Below, one piece after another: positions 7,277-14,788 of a stretch of DNA of 64,000 nt. A program made the translations under genes and the position numbers. The stretch's first letter is position 1, and every line of letters begins with the position of its first letter. The DNA is from Spirochaetales bacterium (GTDB lineage Bacteria; Spirochaetota; Spirochaetia; DAHUYW01): contig DAHUYW010000011.1 in assembly GCA_027306915.1 (NCBI GenBank), forward strand, positions 48,271 through 112,270, given 5' to 3'. The notes beneath the pieces are model-generated. The model was not told the origin of the DNA. It ran no database searches and saw only the letters and a program-made list of their open reading frames with translations.

Positions 7277-9079
7277 ATGAACGCCACACCCAATGCAATA
7301 CCCCAGCGAGGCGAGGTCGACGACCGCTTCAAGTGGAACCTTTCCGGGCTTTTCTCGAGCGAGGCCGAGTGGGAGCAGGCCCGAACCGAGCTCGAAGGCC
7401 TCCTCCCGGGCATCGAATCGTTCAAGGGAAGGCTGGGGCGATCCGCGGGAGACCTTCGTACGGCGCTCGATTACATGAATCGGGTTGGGATCCTCGGCGA
7501 ACGGCTCGGATCCTACGCCCATCTGCGCTTGAGCGAGGACGCCGGGGACAGCCGGAATCAGGAGCGCTTTGCCCGCTACCTGGCGCTTGCTGCTCGGGTC
7601 GAAGCGCTTGCAAGCTATCAGGCTCCGGAGATCCAGGCCATCCCCGAGGAGGCCATCGAGGGGTTTCTGCGCGACGAGGTCTTGAGCGACCACGTCATTT
7701 CCTTGCGGAAGGTTCTTCGCTTCAAGCCGCACGTCCTCTCCGAGCGCGAGGAGCGCCTGCTCGCGATGCAGACGGAGACAAATCAGACCGCCTCGAAAGC
7801 CGTCTCGGCGTTGACCGACGTCGACCTGGACTTCGGCCAGGTCGACACCCCCGAAGGACCGCGACCGTTGAGCCAGTCGACCTACAGCTCGTTCCTCATC
7901 AATCCCGACCGGGCGGTCCGCGAGCGGGCCTACTTCCATTTCTACGGCGCCTTCGAGCGCCACCGAAACACCCTCGCCGCGCTCTACGCAGGGAGCGTCC
8001 AGCTCGACATCTACCGCGCCCGCATTCGCAGCTATCCTTCGGCGAGGGCCGCCGCTCTCTTTCCGGACAAGGTGCCGGAAGAGGTCTACGACAACCTCAT
8101 CGCAACGAACGGCACGAACCTCGATGCGCTCCACGCCAACTATGAGCTCCGGCGCCGAGCACTCGGAGTCGAGAACCTCCGCCTTTTTGACGTCTATGTC
8201 CCTCTCGTCAAGGACATCAGGGTGACCCACACCTACGAGGAGGCTGTGGACCTGGTGATTCCGGCCCTTGCGCCCCTCGGCCGGGAGTACTGCGAGACGC
8301 TTCGGAGCGGGCTTACGGGAGGATGGGTGGATCGCTACGAGAACAAAGGCAAGCGCTCCGGCGCCTTCTCGGCCGGCTCCTTCACCGGAGATCCCTACAT
8401 CCTTCTCAACTACAAGGAGGACGTTCTCCGCGACGTCTTCACCATGGCGCACGAGGGAGGCCACTCGATGCACTCCTGGTACAGCGTGCGCAACAACCCC
8501 TTCCAGCACTACAGCTACACTATCTTCGAAGCGGAGGTCGCCTCGACCTTTAACGAGGAGCTCCTCGCCGTCTACCTCTACCAGCACGCCGAGAGCGACG
8601 CGATGCGCGCCTACCTCATCGGCAAGCAGGTCGACGACATCATCGCAACCATCTTCCGCCAAACCATGTTCGCGGAGTTCGAGCAGGTCACCCATGCAAT
8701 GGTCGAGTCCGGCGGGGCGCTCACGGTCGATTCGCTTCGCAGCGAATACGGCAAGCTCCTTCGCAAGTACTTCGGTCCCGCAGTGGCAATCGAAGAGGCG
8801 AGCGACCTCGAAGGCCTTCGCATTCCGCACTTCTACCGCGCCTTCTACGTCTACAAGTATGCGACGGGAATGGCGGCATCGATCGCGCTCTCGCGGCGGG
8901 TCCTTGCCGGCGGTGCGGCCGAGCGAGAGGCTTACCTCTCCTTTCTCAAGTCGGGCGGCTCGCGTTATCCCTTGGAGTCCCTTGCCCTCGCGGGAGTCGA
9001 CATGGCAAGCCCGCAGCCCGTCCAGGCTGCGCTCGACACCTTCAGGGAGCTTGTCGCAAGGCTCGAAGGACTGCTGTAG
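7277..9079 (+). CDS. pepF: Oligoendopeptidase F (M3 family)
   Basis: A cytoplasmic zinc endopeptidase that degrades oligopeptides of roughly 7-17 residues, useful after peptide uptake and in protein turnover. The 600-residue protein has the usual family length. The M3 zinc motif HEGGH is at residues 392-396 (AHEGGHSMHSWY), with the third-ligand Glu region in FEAEVASTFNEEL. ATG 7277 gives a typical N-terminus. It is flanked by the divergent ppa and by tRNA-Leu. An opp peptide transporter at 19.4-24.2 kb could feed it, but that locus is damaged. Confidence 0.95.
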   Translation: MNATPNAIPQRGEVDDRFKWNLSGLFSSEAEWEQARTELEGLLPGIESFKGRLGRSAGDLRTALDYMNRVGILGERLGSYAHLRLSEDAGDSRNQERFARYLALAARVEALASYQAPEIQAIPEEAIEGFLRDEVLSDHVISLRKVLRFKPHVLSEREERLLAMQTETNQTASKAVSALTDVDLDFGQVDTPEGPRPLSQSTYSSFLINPDRAVRERAYFHFYGAFERHRNTLAALYAGSVQLDIYRARIRSYPSARAAALFPDKVPEEVYDNLIATNGTNLDALHANYELRRRALGVENLRLFDVYVPLVKDIRVTHTYEEAVDLVIPALAPLGREYCETLRSGLTGGWVDRYENKGKRSGAFSAGSFTGDPYILLNYKEDVLRDVFTMAHEGGHSMHSWYSVRNNPFQHYSYTIFEAEVASTFNEELLAVYLYQHAESDAMRAYLIGKQVDDIIATIFRQTMFAEFEQVTHAMVESGGALTVDSLRSEYGKLLRKYFGPAVAIEEASDLEGLRIPHFYRAFYVYKYATGMAASIALSRRVLAGGAAEREAYLSFLKSGGSRYPLESLALAGVDMASPQPVQAALDTFRELVARLEGLL

Positions 9080-9160
9080 CCGACCGCGAACCGACGCCGG
9101 TTGGTGAGGGCTTCGCGCCGCGAACCTTCACCCGGGCTCGCGCGGGAGCCGCGGCGAAGC

Positions 9161-9189
9161 TTGACACAAGGGGTGACCGTGGGTAAAAT
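9161..9189 (+). promoter_or_regulatory. Near-consensus sigma-70 promoter for tRNA-Leu
   Basis: TTGACA at 9161-9166, a 17-base spacer and TAAAAT at 9184-9189. The -10 box ends 15 bases before the tRNA 5' end at 9205. Confidence 0.8.
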
Positions 9190-9204
9190 CCTCATCGTCA
9201 AATT

Positions 9205-9288
9205 GCGGCGGTGGTGAAATTGGTAGACACGCCAGCTTGAGGGGCTGGTGGGGGTTCCCCCGTGGAGGTTCAAGTCCTCTTCGCCGCA
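9205..9288 (+). tRNA. tRNA-Leu (anticodon GAG)
   Basis: An 84-base class II tRNA. The acceptor stem GCGGCGG pairs with TCGCCGC (one G-U), with discriminator A at 9288. The anticodon stem CCAGC/GCTGG holds the loop TTGAGGG with anticodon GAG at 9239-9241. The variable arm TGGGGGTTCCCCCG is long, as expected for leucine, and the T arm contains GGTTCAAGTCC. The 3' CCA is not encoded (the DNA continues TCA), so a nucleotidyltransferase must add it. It reads CUC and CUU. Confidence 0.95.
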
Positions 9289-9347
9289 TCACCCTGACAA
9301 TAGAGACCCAAACGCGATCGACTGCCTTGCCTCGCGGCTGCGCGTTC

Positions 9348-10379
9348 CTAACCCGCCTCGCTCGACTGCGCCCACAGGTTGATCCCACCCTCGACTGCAT
9401 GCTTGTCGATGCGAGCGAGCTCCTCTTTGGTAAAAACGAGCTTCTCCTGTGCCGCGACGTTCTCCTCGAGTTGACCCGGGCTGCTTGCCCCGACAAGGGC
9501 CGACGTCACACGGGGATCCCGCAGGACCCAGGCGAGCGCCATCTGCGCAAGGCTCTGCCCCCGCTCGCGGGCAATCTCGTTGAGGGCCCTGATGTGCTCG
9601 AGGTTCTCTTGCGTCAGCAGTTTCTTGTCGAGGAAGGTCCCCGGAGTTCCCGCCCGGGAGCCGGACGGGATCCCGGCGAGGTATCTGTCTGAAAGCATCC
9701 CCTGCGCGAGCGGCGAAAATGCGATACAGCCGATCCCTTCCTCACCAAGCACGTCAAGCAGCTCACCTTCGACCCAGCGGTTCAGCATCGAGTAGGAAGG
9801 CTGGTGGATGAGGCAGGGCGTACCCAGCGAACGGAGGATCGCCGCAGCCTCCCGGGTCTTCGCCGCCGAGTAGGACGAGATTCCCACATAGAGAGCCTTC
9901 CCCTGTCGCACGGCCGTATCGAGGGCACCGAGTGTCTCTTCGAGCGGCGTCTCGGGATCGAAGCGGTGGGAGTAGAAGATGTCGACATAGTCGAGCCCCA
10001 TTCGCTTCAGGCTCTGGTCGAGACTTGCGAGAAGGTACTTGCGCGAGCCCCACTCCCCGTAGGGACCGGGCCACATCGAGTAGCCGGCCTTGGTGGAAAT
10101 GATCAACTCGTCGCGGTAGCCGACGAGATCTTGCGCGAGTATCTTGCCGAAGCTTTCCTCGGCCGATCCTGCCGCGGGTCCATAGTTGTTGGCGAGATCG
10201 AAGTGCGTAACGCCGAGGTCGAAGGCACGAAAAACCATCGCCCGCGCGTTCTCGAGCGGCGAGGTACTCCCGAAGTTGTGCCAGAGTCCGAGCGAAATCG
10301 CAGGTAGCTTGAGTCCGCTGCGACCGCATCGCCGGTATTGGATCGCGTTGTAGCGAGTCGGAGAGGGTGTGTAGATCAC
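9348..10379 (-). CDS. gpr: Aldo/keto reductase, YghZ (L-glyceraldehyde 3-phosphate reductase) type
   Basis: A 343-residue NADPH-dependent TIM-barrel reductase. It closely follows the E. coli YghZ pattern as I remember it: GRSGLKLPAISLGLWHNFG, FDLANNYGP (catalytic Asp and Tyr), STKAGY (catalytic Lys), and C-terminal ALVGASSPGQLEENV. YghZ detoxifies L-glyceraldehyde 3-phosphate and methylglyoxal. The open frame extends upstream, but GTG 10379 has AAAGGAG at the right distance and yields the family N-terminus. The adjacent sugar-isomerase gene is on the same strand. Confidence 0.88.
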   Translation of the reverse strand: MIYTPSPTRYNAIQYRRCGRSGLKLPAISLGLWHNFGSTSPLENARAMVFRAFDLGVTHFDLANNYGPAAGSAEESFGKILAQDLVGYRDELIISTKAGYSMWPGPYGEWGSRKYLLASLDQSLKRMGLDYVDIFYSHRFDPETPLEETLGALDTAVRQGKALYVGISSYSAAKTREAAAILRSLGTPCLIHQPSYSMLNRWVEGELLDVLGEEGIGCIAFSPLAQGMLSDRYLAGIPSGSRAGTPGTFLDKKLLTQENLEHIRALNEIARERGQSLAQMALAWVLRDPRVTSALVGASSPGQLEENVAAQEKLVFTKEELARIDKHAVEGGINLWAQSSEAG

Positions 10380-10410
10380 GAGGAGCTCCTTTTCGAGTGG
10401 CTGACCTATT

Positions 10411-10998
10411 CTATGCCACCCATCGCGGGTTGTCGACGACCTCCGGCCCGTTACCGCGATCGACGACGAGCTTGCGGAAACCCTTTCGCTCGATCGTCCC
10501 ATAGTCGTGTCCGGCCTGGGCGGGGTAGACAAAGAGGGTCACGAGGTCTTCGCTCGAGCCGATATTCACGGAGCGGTGAGCCCATCGTGGAGGCACGTAG
10601 AGGATACCGCCGGGCTCGAGGGCCTTCACCGACCATTCGCCCTCGGGGGTTTCCATGACCATCATTCCCCTACCCGCGAGGCAGTAGTAGACCTCCGCGG
10701 TTTCAAGCACCTGGTGGAAGTGCCCCTTCGTCATGTAGAACTCGACGCCTACCCTCCCAGGGTGAACGATCGAGATACCGCTCAGGAGCTCGCCCGAAAC
10801 CTCGGGGCGCTTGAACTCGAAGACCTCGTAGAGAACCGCGTCTCCGGCGGAGAGCAGGCGCTCGTAGGCACCCTCGTCGGCAAACTGCCCCCGCATGCTC
10901 GAGAGGCTTCGCGTGAGGTGTACGTCGTAGCGATCGGCTTCGACTCGTGCAAAGTGGATGCGAGCCGTGGACGGTTCATTTTCATGTAATGACGGCAT
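10411..10998 (-). CDS. pgiA: Cupin-type glucose-6-phosphate isomerase
   Basis: A 195-residue metal-dependent isomerase of the archaeal/cupin class, interconverting glucose 6-phosphate and fructose 6-phosphate. The metal-binding cupin motif is KGHFHQV...AEVYYCL; further on are VPPRWAHRSVN and VYPAQAGHDYG, and the C-terminal VVDNPRW typical of this class. The ATG has no ribosome binding site. An in-frame TAA four codons upstream of it blocks any earlier start, and a strong promoter ends six bases before it. It probably serves glycolysis; no classical pgi is in the window. Confidence 0.9.
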   Translation of the reverse strand: MPSLHENEPSTARIHFARVEADRYDVHLTRSLSSMRGQFADEGAYERLLSAGDAVLYEVFEFKRPEVSGELLSGISIVHPGRVGVEFYMTKGHFHQVLETAEVYYCLAGRGMMVMETPEGEWSVKALEPGGILYVPPRWAHRSVNIGSSEDLVTLFVYPAQAGHDYGTIERKGFRKLVVDRGNGPEVVDNPRWVA

Positions 10999-11004
10999 GA
11001 CATT

Positions 11005-11033
11005 ATCTTAGGGGTTGATGAGCGCTGTGTCAA
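11005..11033 (-). promoter_or_regulatory. Promoter of pgiA giving a leaderless mRNA
   Basis: Minus strand: TTGACA (11033-11028), 17-base spacer, TAAGAT (11010-11005). Only six bases separate the -10 box from ATG 10998, so the predicted transcript starts at or next to the A of the start codon. Confidence 0.75.
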
Positions 11034-11093
11034 TCTGCCGCGTTGCCGGGCTGCGAATCGGAGCACCGGCCTCATGAACAGGTGCGCAAGGGG

Positions 11094-11124
11094 TAAAAAA
11101 AGGCTCCCTCAAGTGAGGGAGCCT
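11094..11124 (-). terminator. Rho-independent terminator of hsp20
   Basis: On the minus strand the perfect stem AGGCTCCCTC/GAGGGAGCCT with a four-base loop is followed by a run of seven T residues. It lies 25 bases after the stop of the Hsp20 gene. Confidence 0.9.
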
Positions 11125-11148
11125 TCAGTGCGCGATGACAGCGAGGGC

Positions 11149-11574
11149 TTAGTTCACCTTTACGGTGATAGACTTCGGCTGCGCCTCGGGGAGCTTCGGG
11201 ATGGAAAGCTCGAGCAGCCCGTTCTTGAAGCTCGCCTCGATCTTGTCGCGGTCCGCGTCCTTCGGAAGCACGAAGCTCCGAGCGAACGAGGAATTGCGGC
11301 GCTCCTTGACGAGATAGCCGTTCTTCTTCTGTTCGGTCTGCTCCGACTTCTTCGAAGCGATGGTGAGCAGGTTGTCCTGCACCTTGACATCGATGTCCTT
11401 ATCGCTCAGTCCGGTCAGCTCCGCCTCGAGCACGTACTTGTCGCCCTCTTCGCGAATGTCGACCGCCGGAGTCCGCGTCCATGTCGGCTCCAGGTCGAAG
11501 AAGGAATTGAACACCCGGTCGAAGTCGTCAAACACCCCAAGGTAACTCGGATCGTATTTTACAAGACTCTTCAT
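11149..11574 (-). CDS. Hsp20/alpha-crystallin small heat shock protein
   Basis: A 141-residue holdase chaperone that binds unfolding proteins without ATP. The alpha-crystallin domain runs from TPAVDIREEGDKYVLEAELTG to GLLELSIPKL, and the C-terminal tail has I-x-V-type anchoring residues (SITVKV). I chose ATG 11574 because GGAGGC sits 8 bases upstream; an earlier in-frame start lacks this. The gene is monocistronic: a sigma-54-type promoter upstream and a strong terminator downstream. A second, more diverged Hsp20-like gene is at 50565. Confidence 0.93.
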   Translation of the reverse strand: MKSLVKYDPSYLGVFDDFDRVFNSFFDLEPTWTRTPAVDIREEGDKYVLEAELTGLSDKDIDVKVQDNLLTIASKKSEQTEQKKNGYLVKERRNSSFARSFVLPKDADRDKIEASFKNGLLELSIPKLPEAQPKSITVKVN

Positions 11575-11623
11575 GATATTGCCTCCTAGTACCGTTCGTC
11601 CTACATTGTACACCTATTAGATG

Positions 11624-11639
11624 GCAGGAACCGTGCCAA
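11624..11639 (-). promoter_or_regulatory. Sigma-54-type (-24/-12) promoter of hsp20
   Basis: Minus strand TTGGCACGGTTCCTGC has GG and GC exactly 10 bases apart and matches TTGGCACG-N4-TTGC except for one T to C change. It predicts a start near 11612, about 38 bases before the ATG. The inverted repeat AACTC-N8-GAGTT (11638-11655) abuts it upstream and could bind a regulator. Confidence 0.6.
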
Positions 11640-11781
11640 CTCGCAAGAAAGAGTTAACTATCTGCGATAGAAGCAATTACAAAACGAAACCCCATGCCCG
11701 TCGCTCCCCTACCGACTGGCGGACTGGGCCATATTGGCACAGCGGATCTTAATGTCTCGCTTGGTGTGACAATTTTACACA

Positions 11782-12435
11782 CTAGGCAAAGTGAAGCTCA
11801 CCGAAGAACTCCGGCCGGTGGTAGTCGGGGCGCGGACTCACTACTCGATTCCACGTGAGGTAGTGCGGCACCGACAAAAGGTCTCCGCACTTGTAGAAGT
11901 TCGCCCGCATCTGACAGCCGCCCAAGGTCTTCAGCGAATGGCGGGCGAAAAGCGAGATGGGAATGACCGCAAACAGCTCCCAGCGAATGTCACCCGTGCG
12001 CTCGGTTGGAATGGGATCGCTTCCGAGGGTAGACTGTCGCCGTATCCGGCCGATGTCCGACGGAGAAAGCGGCTCTCGGCCGTTGCGCTCCCTCCCCACC
12101 GCCGCGAGGCAGGTCCCGATGCAGTTGAACTCGAAGTTGTAGTAAAGCCCGTCCGATGCGGGGGAGACGAAGAACTCGACGCAGCTGTCTTGACTCACGG
12201 CCTCGTTCGGCTGAGTCCAGCGGGCGAGAACAGCGCGCTCGCGGACCGAGAAGCGCAGGTAGATGGCCTCCCCATCGTGGGCGACCGCGAAGCGCACCGA
12301 CGGCCGGTAGGGAAAGTCGCTCCACGGGCTTTCTCCTACGACAACGCGTGCGTGAGAACGGTCGAAGGCGCGCCGGAGGGCGGACCACGGTTCGCCGTAG
12401 GCACCGGGGATTCGGGGGACGGTGAGGGATCTCAC
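11782..12435 (-). CDS. CBM9/DOMON-like carbohydrate-binding protein
   Basis: A 217-residue beta-sandwich protein. It resembles the CBM9-like family often found beside polysaccharide genes: a C-terminal block (MRANFYKCGD, PHYLTWNRV, YHRPEFFGELHF) and an internal YNFEFNCIGTCLAA. No signal peptide is seen. The start is GTG 12435; a promoter ends 7 bases before it and there is no ribosome binding site. A perfect palindrome GTGAG-GGAT-CTCAC (12422-12435) covers the start codon. It is divergent from the ROK sugar operon, so a sugar-related role is plausible but inferred. Confidence 0.7.
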   Translation of the reverse strand: MRSLTVPRIPGAYGEPWSALRRAFDRSHARVVVGESPWSDFPYRPSVRFAVAHDGEAIYLRFSVRERAVLARWTQPNEAVSQDSCVEFFVSPASDGLYYNFEFNCIGTCLAAVGRERNGREPLSPSDIGRIRRQSTLGSDPIPTERTGDIRWELFAVIPISLFARHSLKTLGGCQMRANFYKCGDLLSVPHYLTWNRVVSPRPDYHRPEFFGELHFA

Positions 12436-12442
12436 GCTTCAG

Positions 12443-12471
12443 GTTATACCCCGGTCGGTTTCGGATGCCAA
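12443..12471 (-). promoter_or_regulatory. Promoter of the CBM9-like gene, near-leaderless
   Basis: Minus strand TTGGCA (12471-12466), 17-base spacer, TATAAC (12448-12443). The gap to GTG 12435 is 7 bases, so the transcript would start one or two bases before the start codon. Confidence 0.65.
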
Positions 12472-12527
12472 GCTCTCCGGGCTCGCGCAGTGGCTGTGGC
12501 TGCCGCCCTCTTCCGTCCGCTCCCATC

Positions 12528-12557
12528 TTGACAGCGCAGCGGAACCGGCCCTACAAT
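12528..12557 (+). promoter_or_regulatory. Promoter of the ROK sugar operon
   Basis: TTGACA at 12528-12533, 18-base spacer, TACAAT at 12552-12557. The predicted start falls inside the inverted repeat at 12562-12588. Confidence 0.75.
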
Positions 12558-12561
12558 GCAA

Positions 12562-12588
12562 GTTAGTTCACTCGCCGATCGAACTAAC
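12562..12588 (+). promoter_or_regulatory. Operator-like inverted repeat (XylR/ROK type)
   Basis: Perfect 8-base arms GTTAGTTC and GAACTAAC with an 11-base centre, starting 5 bases after the -10 box. The half-site TTAGTT and the 7-11-7 architecture match the xyl operator bound by the ROK repressor XylR in bacilli, as I remember it. It probably mediates autorepression of the ROK gene and control of the operon. Confidence 0.7.
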
Positions 12589-12592
12589 GGGA

Positions 12593-13558
12593 ATGAATCA
12601 GAAAGACCAAAAACGACAGAACCAGGAGACGATCCTCGACCTGCTCCAGTCGCACACGGCCATCTCGCAGGCGGACCTCTCCGCACGAACAGGACTGCAG
12701 ACGTCGACCGTTTCCTACATCGTTCGAACCCTGAAGGAGCTCGGCATCGTGTACGCGACGGGAAAGGGGGATTCCGGGCCCTCCGGCGGAAAGAAGGCCG
12801 ACCTCCTCTCGCTGCGTCCCGACTACGGCACCATCGGCGGAATCGTGGTGAAGAACGACGGGATTATCTCCTGCATCACGGACTTCACCGGGAAGATCGT
12901 TGTCCGGGAGCAAATCGGCACGCAGGGGCTTAGCGACGGCGCGATCCTGGAGCGCATCATCGCCACCATCAGGGCAAACCGGGGGAGCTACCCGAGCTAC
13001 CGCGGCACCGGCGTTGCGGTGACATCGGTAGTCGGCCTTTCAGGCGATGTGATGAAGTCGACCTATTTCAACCATGCGATTCCCCAATTTGTGGCTCAGC
13101 TTCAGGCGGCGGATCCTGAGCTCGCCCTCATCGTCGAAAATGACGCAAACTGTGCGGCCTACTACGATCACGTCTTCCACCGCCCTCGCTTTCGCAACCT
13201 CGTTCATCTTCACGTTCCGATGCATCCCTTGACCATCGGCGCAGGGATCATCATCGACAACGTGGTGTACCGGGGGGCTACCGGAGCCGCCGGGGAGATT
13301 CTCAAAGAGGCTCGTGCGAGCCGTGTCGAGACCATGCTCGAAAGGGTGATTCTTTTCGTCGCCACCCTGCTCGACACGGAGGCGATCTTCATCACGGGCG
13401 AGTTCGATGCGACAACGGTGCAGCGGGTGCGAGCGATGATCGAGGCTCTCTCACCGACGACCTCCTGTGTGATCGAGCTCCTCGAAGACCCCGAGACGCC
13501 GATCCTTGGAGCGTCGCTCCAAGCAATTCGGGTGCACCTGCGACGGGTGCTACACTAG
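12593..13558 (+). CDS. ROK-family transcriptional regulator
   Basis: A 321-residue repressor. The N-terminal winged helix (ILDLLQSHTAISQADLSARTGLQ, continuing STVSYIVRTLKELGI) is followed by a sugar-kinase-like ROK domain (VENDANCAAYYDH, GAGIIIDNVVYRGATGAAGE). The kinase-fold region lacks a recognisable CxCGxxGC zinc cluster, so the C-terminal half is shortened or diverged. ATG 12593 is the first sensible start; there is no strong ribosome binding site. It heads a five-gene operon and presumably senses a sugar or sugar phosphate from that pathway, releasing the operator at 12562. Confidence 0.88.
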   Translation: MNQKDQKRQNQETILDLLQSHTAISQADLSARTGLQTSTVSYIVRTLKELGIVYATGKGDSGPSGGKKADLLSLRPDYGTIGGIVVKNDGIISCITDFTGKIVVREQIGTQGLSDGAILERIIATIRANRGSYPSYRGTGVAVTSVVGLSGDVMKSTYFNHAIPQFVAQLQAADPELALIVENDANCAAYYDHVFHRPRFRNLVHLHVPMHPLTIGAGIIIDNVVYRGATGAAGEILKEARASRVETMLERVILFVATLLDTEAIFITGEFDATTVQRVRAMIEALSPTTSCVIELLEDPETPILGASLQAIRVHLRRVLH

Positions 13559-13585
13559 CAAAGGACCGGAAGAAGGATGTCAGTG

Positions 13586-14776
13586 ATGAAGGGAAATGCG
13601 ATAGTCGGCCAGTCGGGCGGCCCGACCTCGGTCATAAACTCGAGCCTCTGCGGAGTCATCCAAGGCTCCCTCACCTCCCCGCAGATCGATCGGATCTACG
13701 GGATGCAATGGGGCATCGAGGGCTTTCTTCAGGATCAGATTATCGATCTGGGCAGGGAGAGTCGCGCTACCATCGAGGCCCTCCGCCGCACCCCCTCCTC
13801 CGCCCTCGGCTCCTGCCGCTACAAGCTCGTGGAAAGCGACCTGCCGCGAGTCCTCGACCTCCTCGCGAAGCACGACATCCACTACCTCTTCCTCATTGGT
13901 GGAAACGATACGATGGACACCGTCCATAAGGTAGAGCAGTTCTGCCGGCTCCACGGCTACGACCTCGTCGGTATCGGCGTTCCCAAGACCGTCGACAACG
14001 ACCTTCACGGGACCGACCACACCCCCGGCTACGGCTCGGCGGCCCGCTATGTCGCCCTCTCGGTCCAGCAGGCCGGCCGGCTGGCCGATGACATGCAGAA
14101 GGTAGACCGATTCGTCATCCATCAGACCGTGGGTCGAAACGTGGGATGGCTTGCGGCGGCCGCCGCCCTCGCCAAGAGGCGGGAGGAGGAGGCCCCTCAC
14201 CTTATCTATGTCCCCGAGCGTCCGCTCTCGCGCGCTCGGCTGCTCGAAGAGGTGCGCGCCTGTGTCGACGCCTACGGGTGGGCATCCATCGTCTGCGGAG
14301 AGGGCGTCGTGTGGGATGATGGGTCGCCAGTCTCCGCCTCGAAGGTCCAGGACCGATTCGCCAACGTCGAGTACGGCGCCATGGGCGGCACGAGCGCCGC
14401 GATCGCCCTGCATCACCTCCTAGCGCAAGAGACGGGGCTGCGCGGGGAGTTTCAGATCACCGAATCCCTCTCGATGTGCGCCATCGATCGCGCGAGCGGA
14501 AGCGACCTCGAGGAAGCCTACGTATGTGGACGCAGGGCGGTCGAGCTCGCCGAAAGGGGCGAGAGTGGACTGATGGTCACAATTGTCCGCGACGATTCGG
14601 ACCCATATACCGTGAGCTATGGGAGCGTTCCGCTCCACGAAGTCGCCGAGCGGGCGAAACCGCTTCCGGATTCCTTCATTGCCGCGTCGGGAAGCTTCGT
14701 CACCCAGGCGTTTCTGGACTATGCCCGGCCGCTCGTAGGCGAGATCCCTGACTATCCGGTGCTTCGCCACACGTAG
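13586..14776 (+). CDS. pfp: 6-phosphofructokinase, PPi-dependent type
   Basis: Phosphorylates fructose 6-phosphate (or a related ketohexose phosphate). GQSGGPTSVINSS opens the nucleotide/PPi site. GGNDTMDT (from about residue 106) carries Asp where ATP-dependent enzymes have Gly (GGDGS). PKTVDNDL carries the Lys that goes with PPi use. I chose ATG 13586 over ATG 13577 because GAAGG then has normal spacing. The 396-residue length fits the class. It sits between a ROK repressor and a sugar isomerase, so the physiological substrate may not be ordinary fructose 6-phosphate. Confidence 0.85.
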   Translation: MKGNAIVGQSGGPTSVINSSLCGVIQGSLTSPQIDRIYGMQWGIEGFLQDQIIDLGRESRATIEALRRTPSSALGSCRYKLVESDLPRVLDLLAKHDIHYLFLIGGNDTMDTVHKVEQFCRLHGYDLVGIGVPKTVDNDLHGTDHTPGYGSAARYVALSVQQAGRLADDMQKVDRFVIHQTVGRNVGWLAAAAALAKRREEEAPHLIYVPERPLSRARLLEEVRACVDAYGWASIVCGEGVVWDDGSPVSASKVQDRFANVEYGAMGGTSAAIALHHLLAQETGLRGEFQITESLSMCAIDRASGSDLEEAYVCGRRAVELAERGESGLMVTIVRDDSDPYTVSYGSVPLHEVAERAKPLPDSFIAASGSFVTQAFLDYARPLVGEIPDYPVLRHT

Positions 14777-14788
14777 AGAGAGGAGAAC

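Noticed and set aside
7154..8830. Long minus-strand open frame continuing from ppa through pepF
   Set aside because: It lies antisense to the clearly coding pepF, has no family motif and no start signal; high GC content keeps antisense frames open.
11734..11752. Second sigma-54-like element TTGGCACAGCGGATC
   Set aside because: The -24 half fits, but no GC is found 10 bases after GG.
11764..11782. Inverted repeat GTGTG-N9-CACAC
   Set aside because: Lies at the 3' end of the CBM9-like gene, has no T run and is too weak for a CRP-type site.
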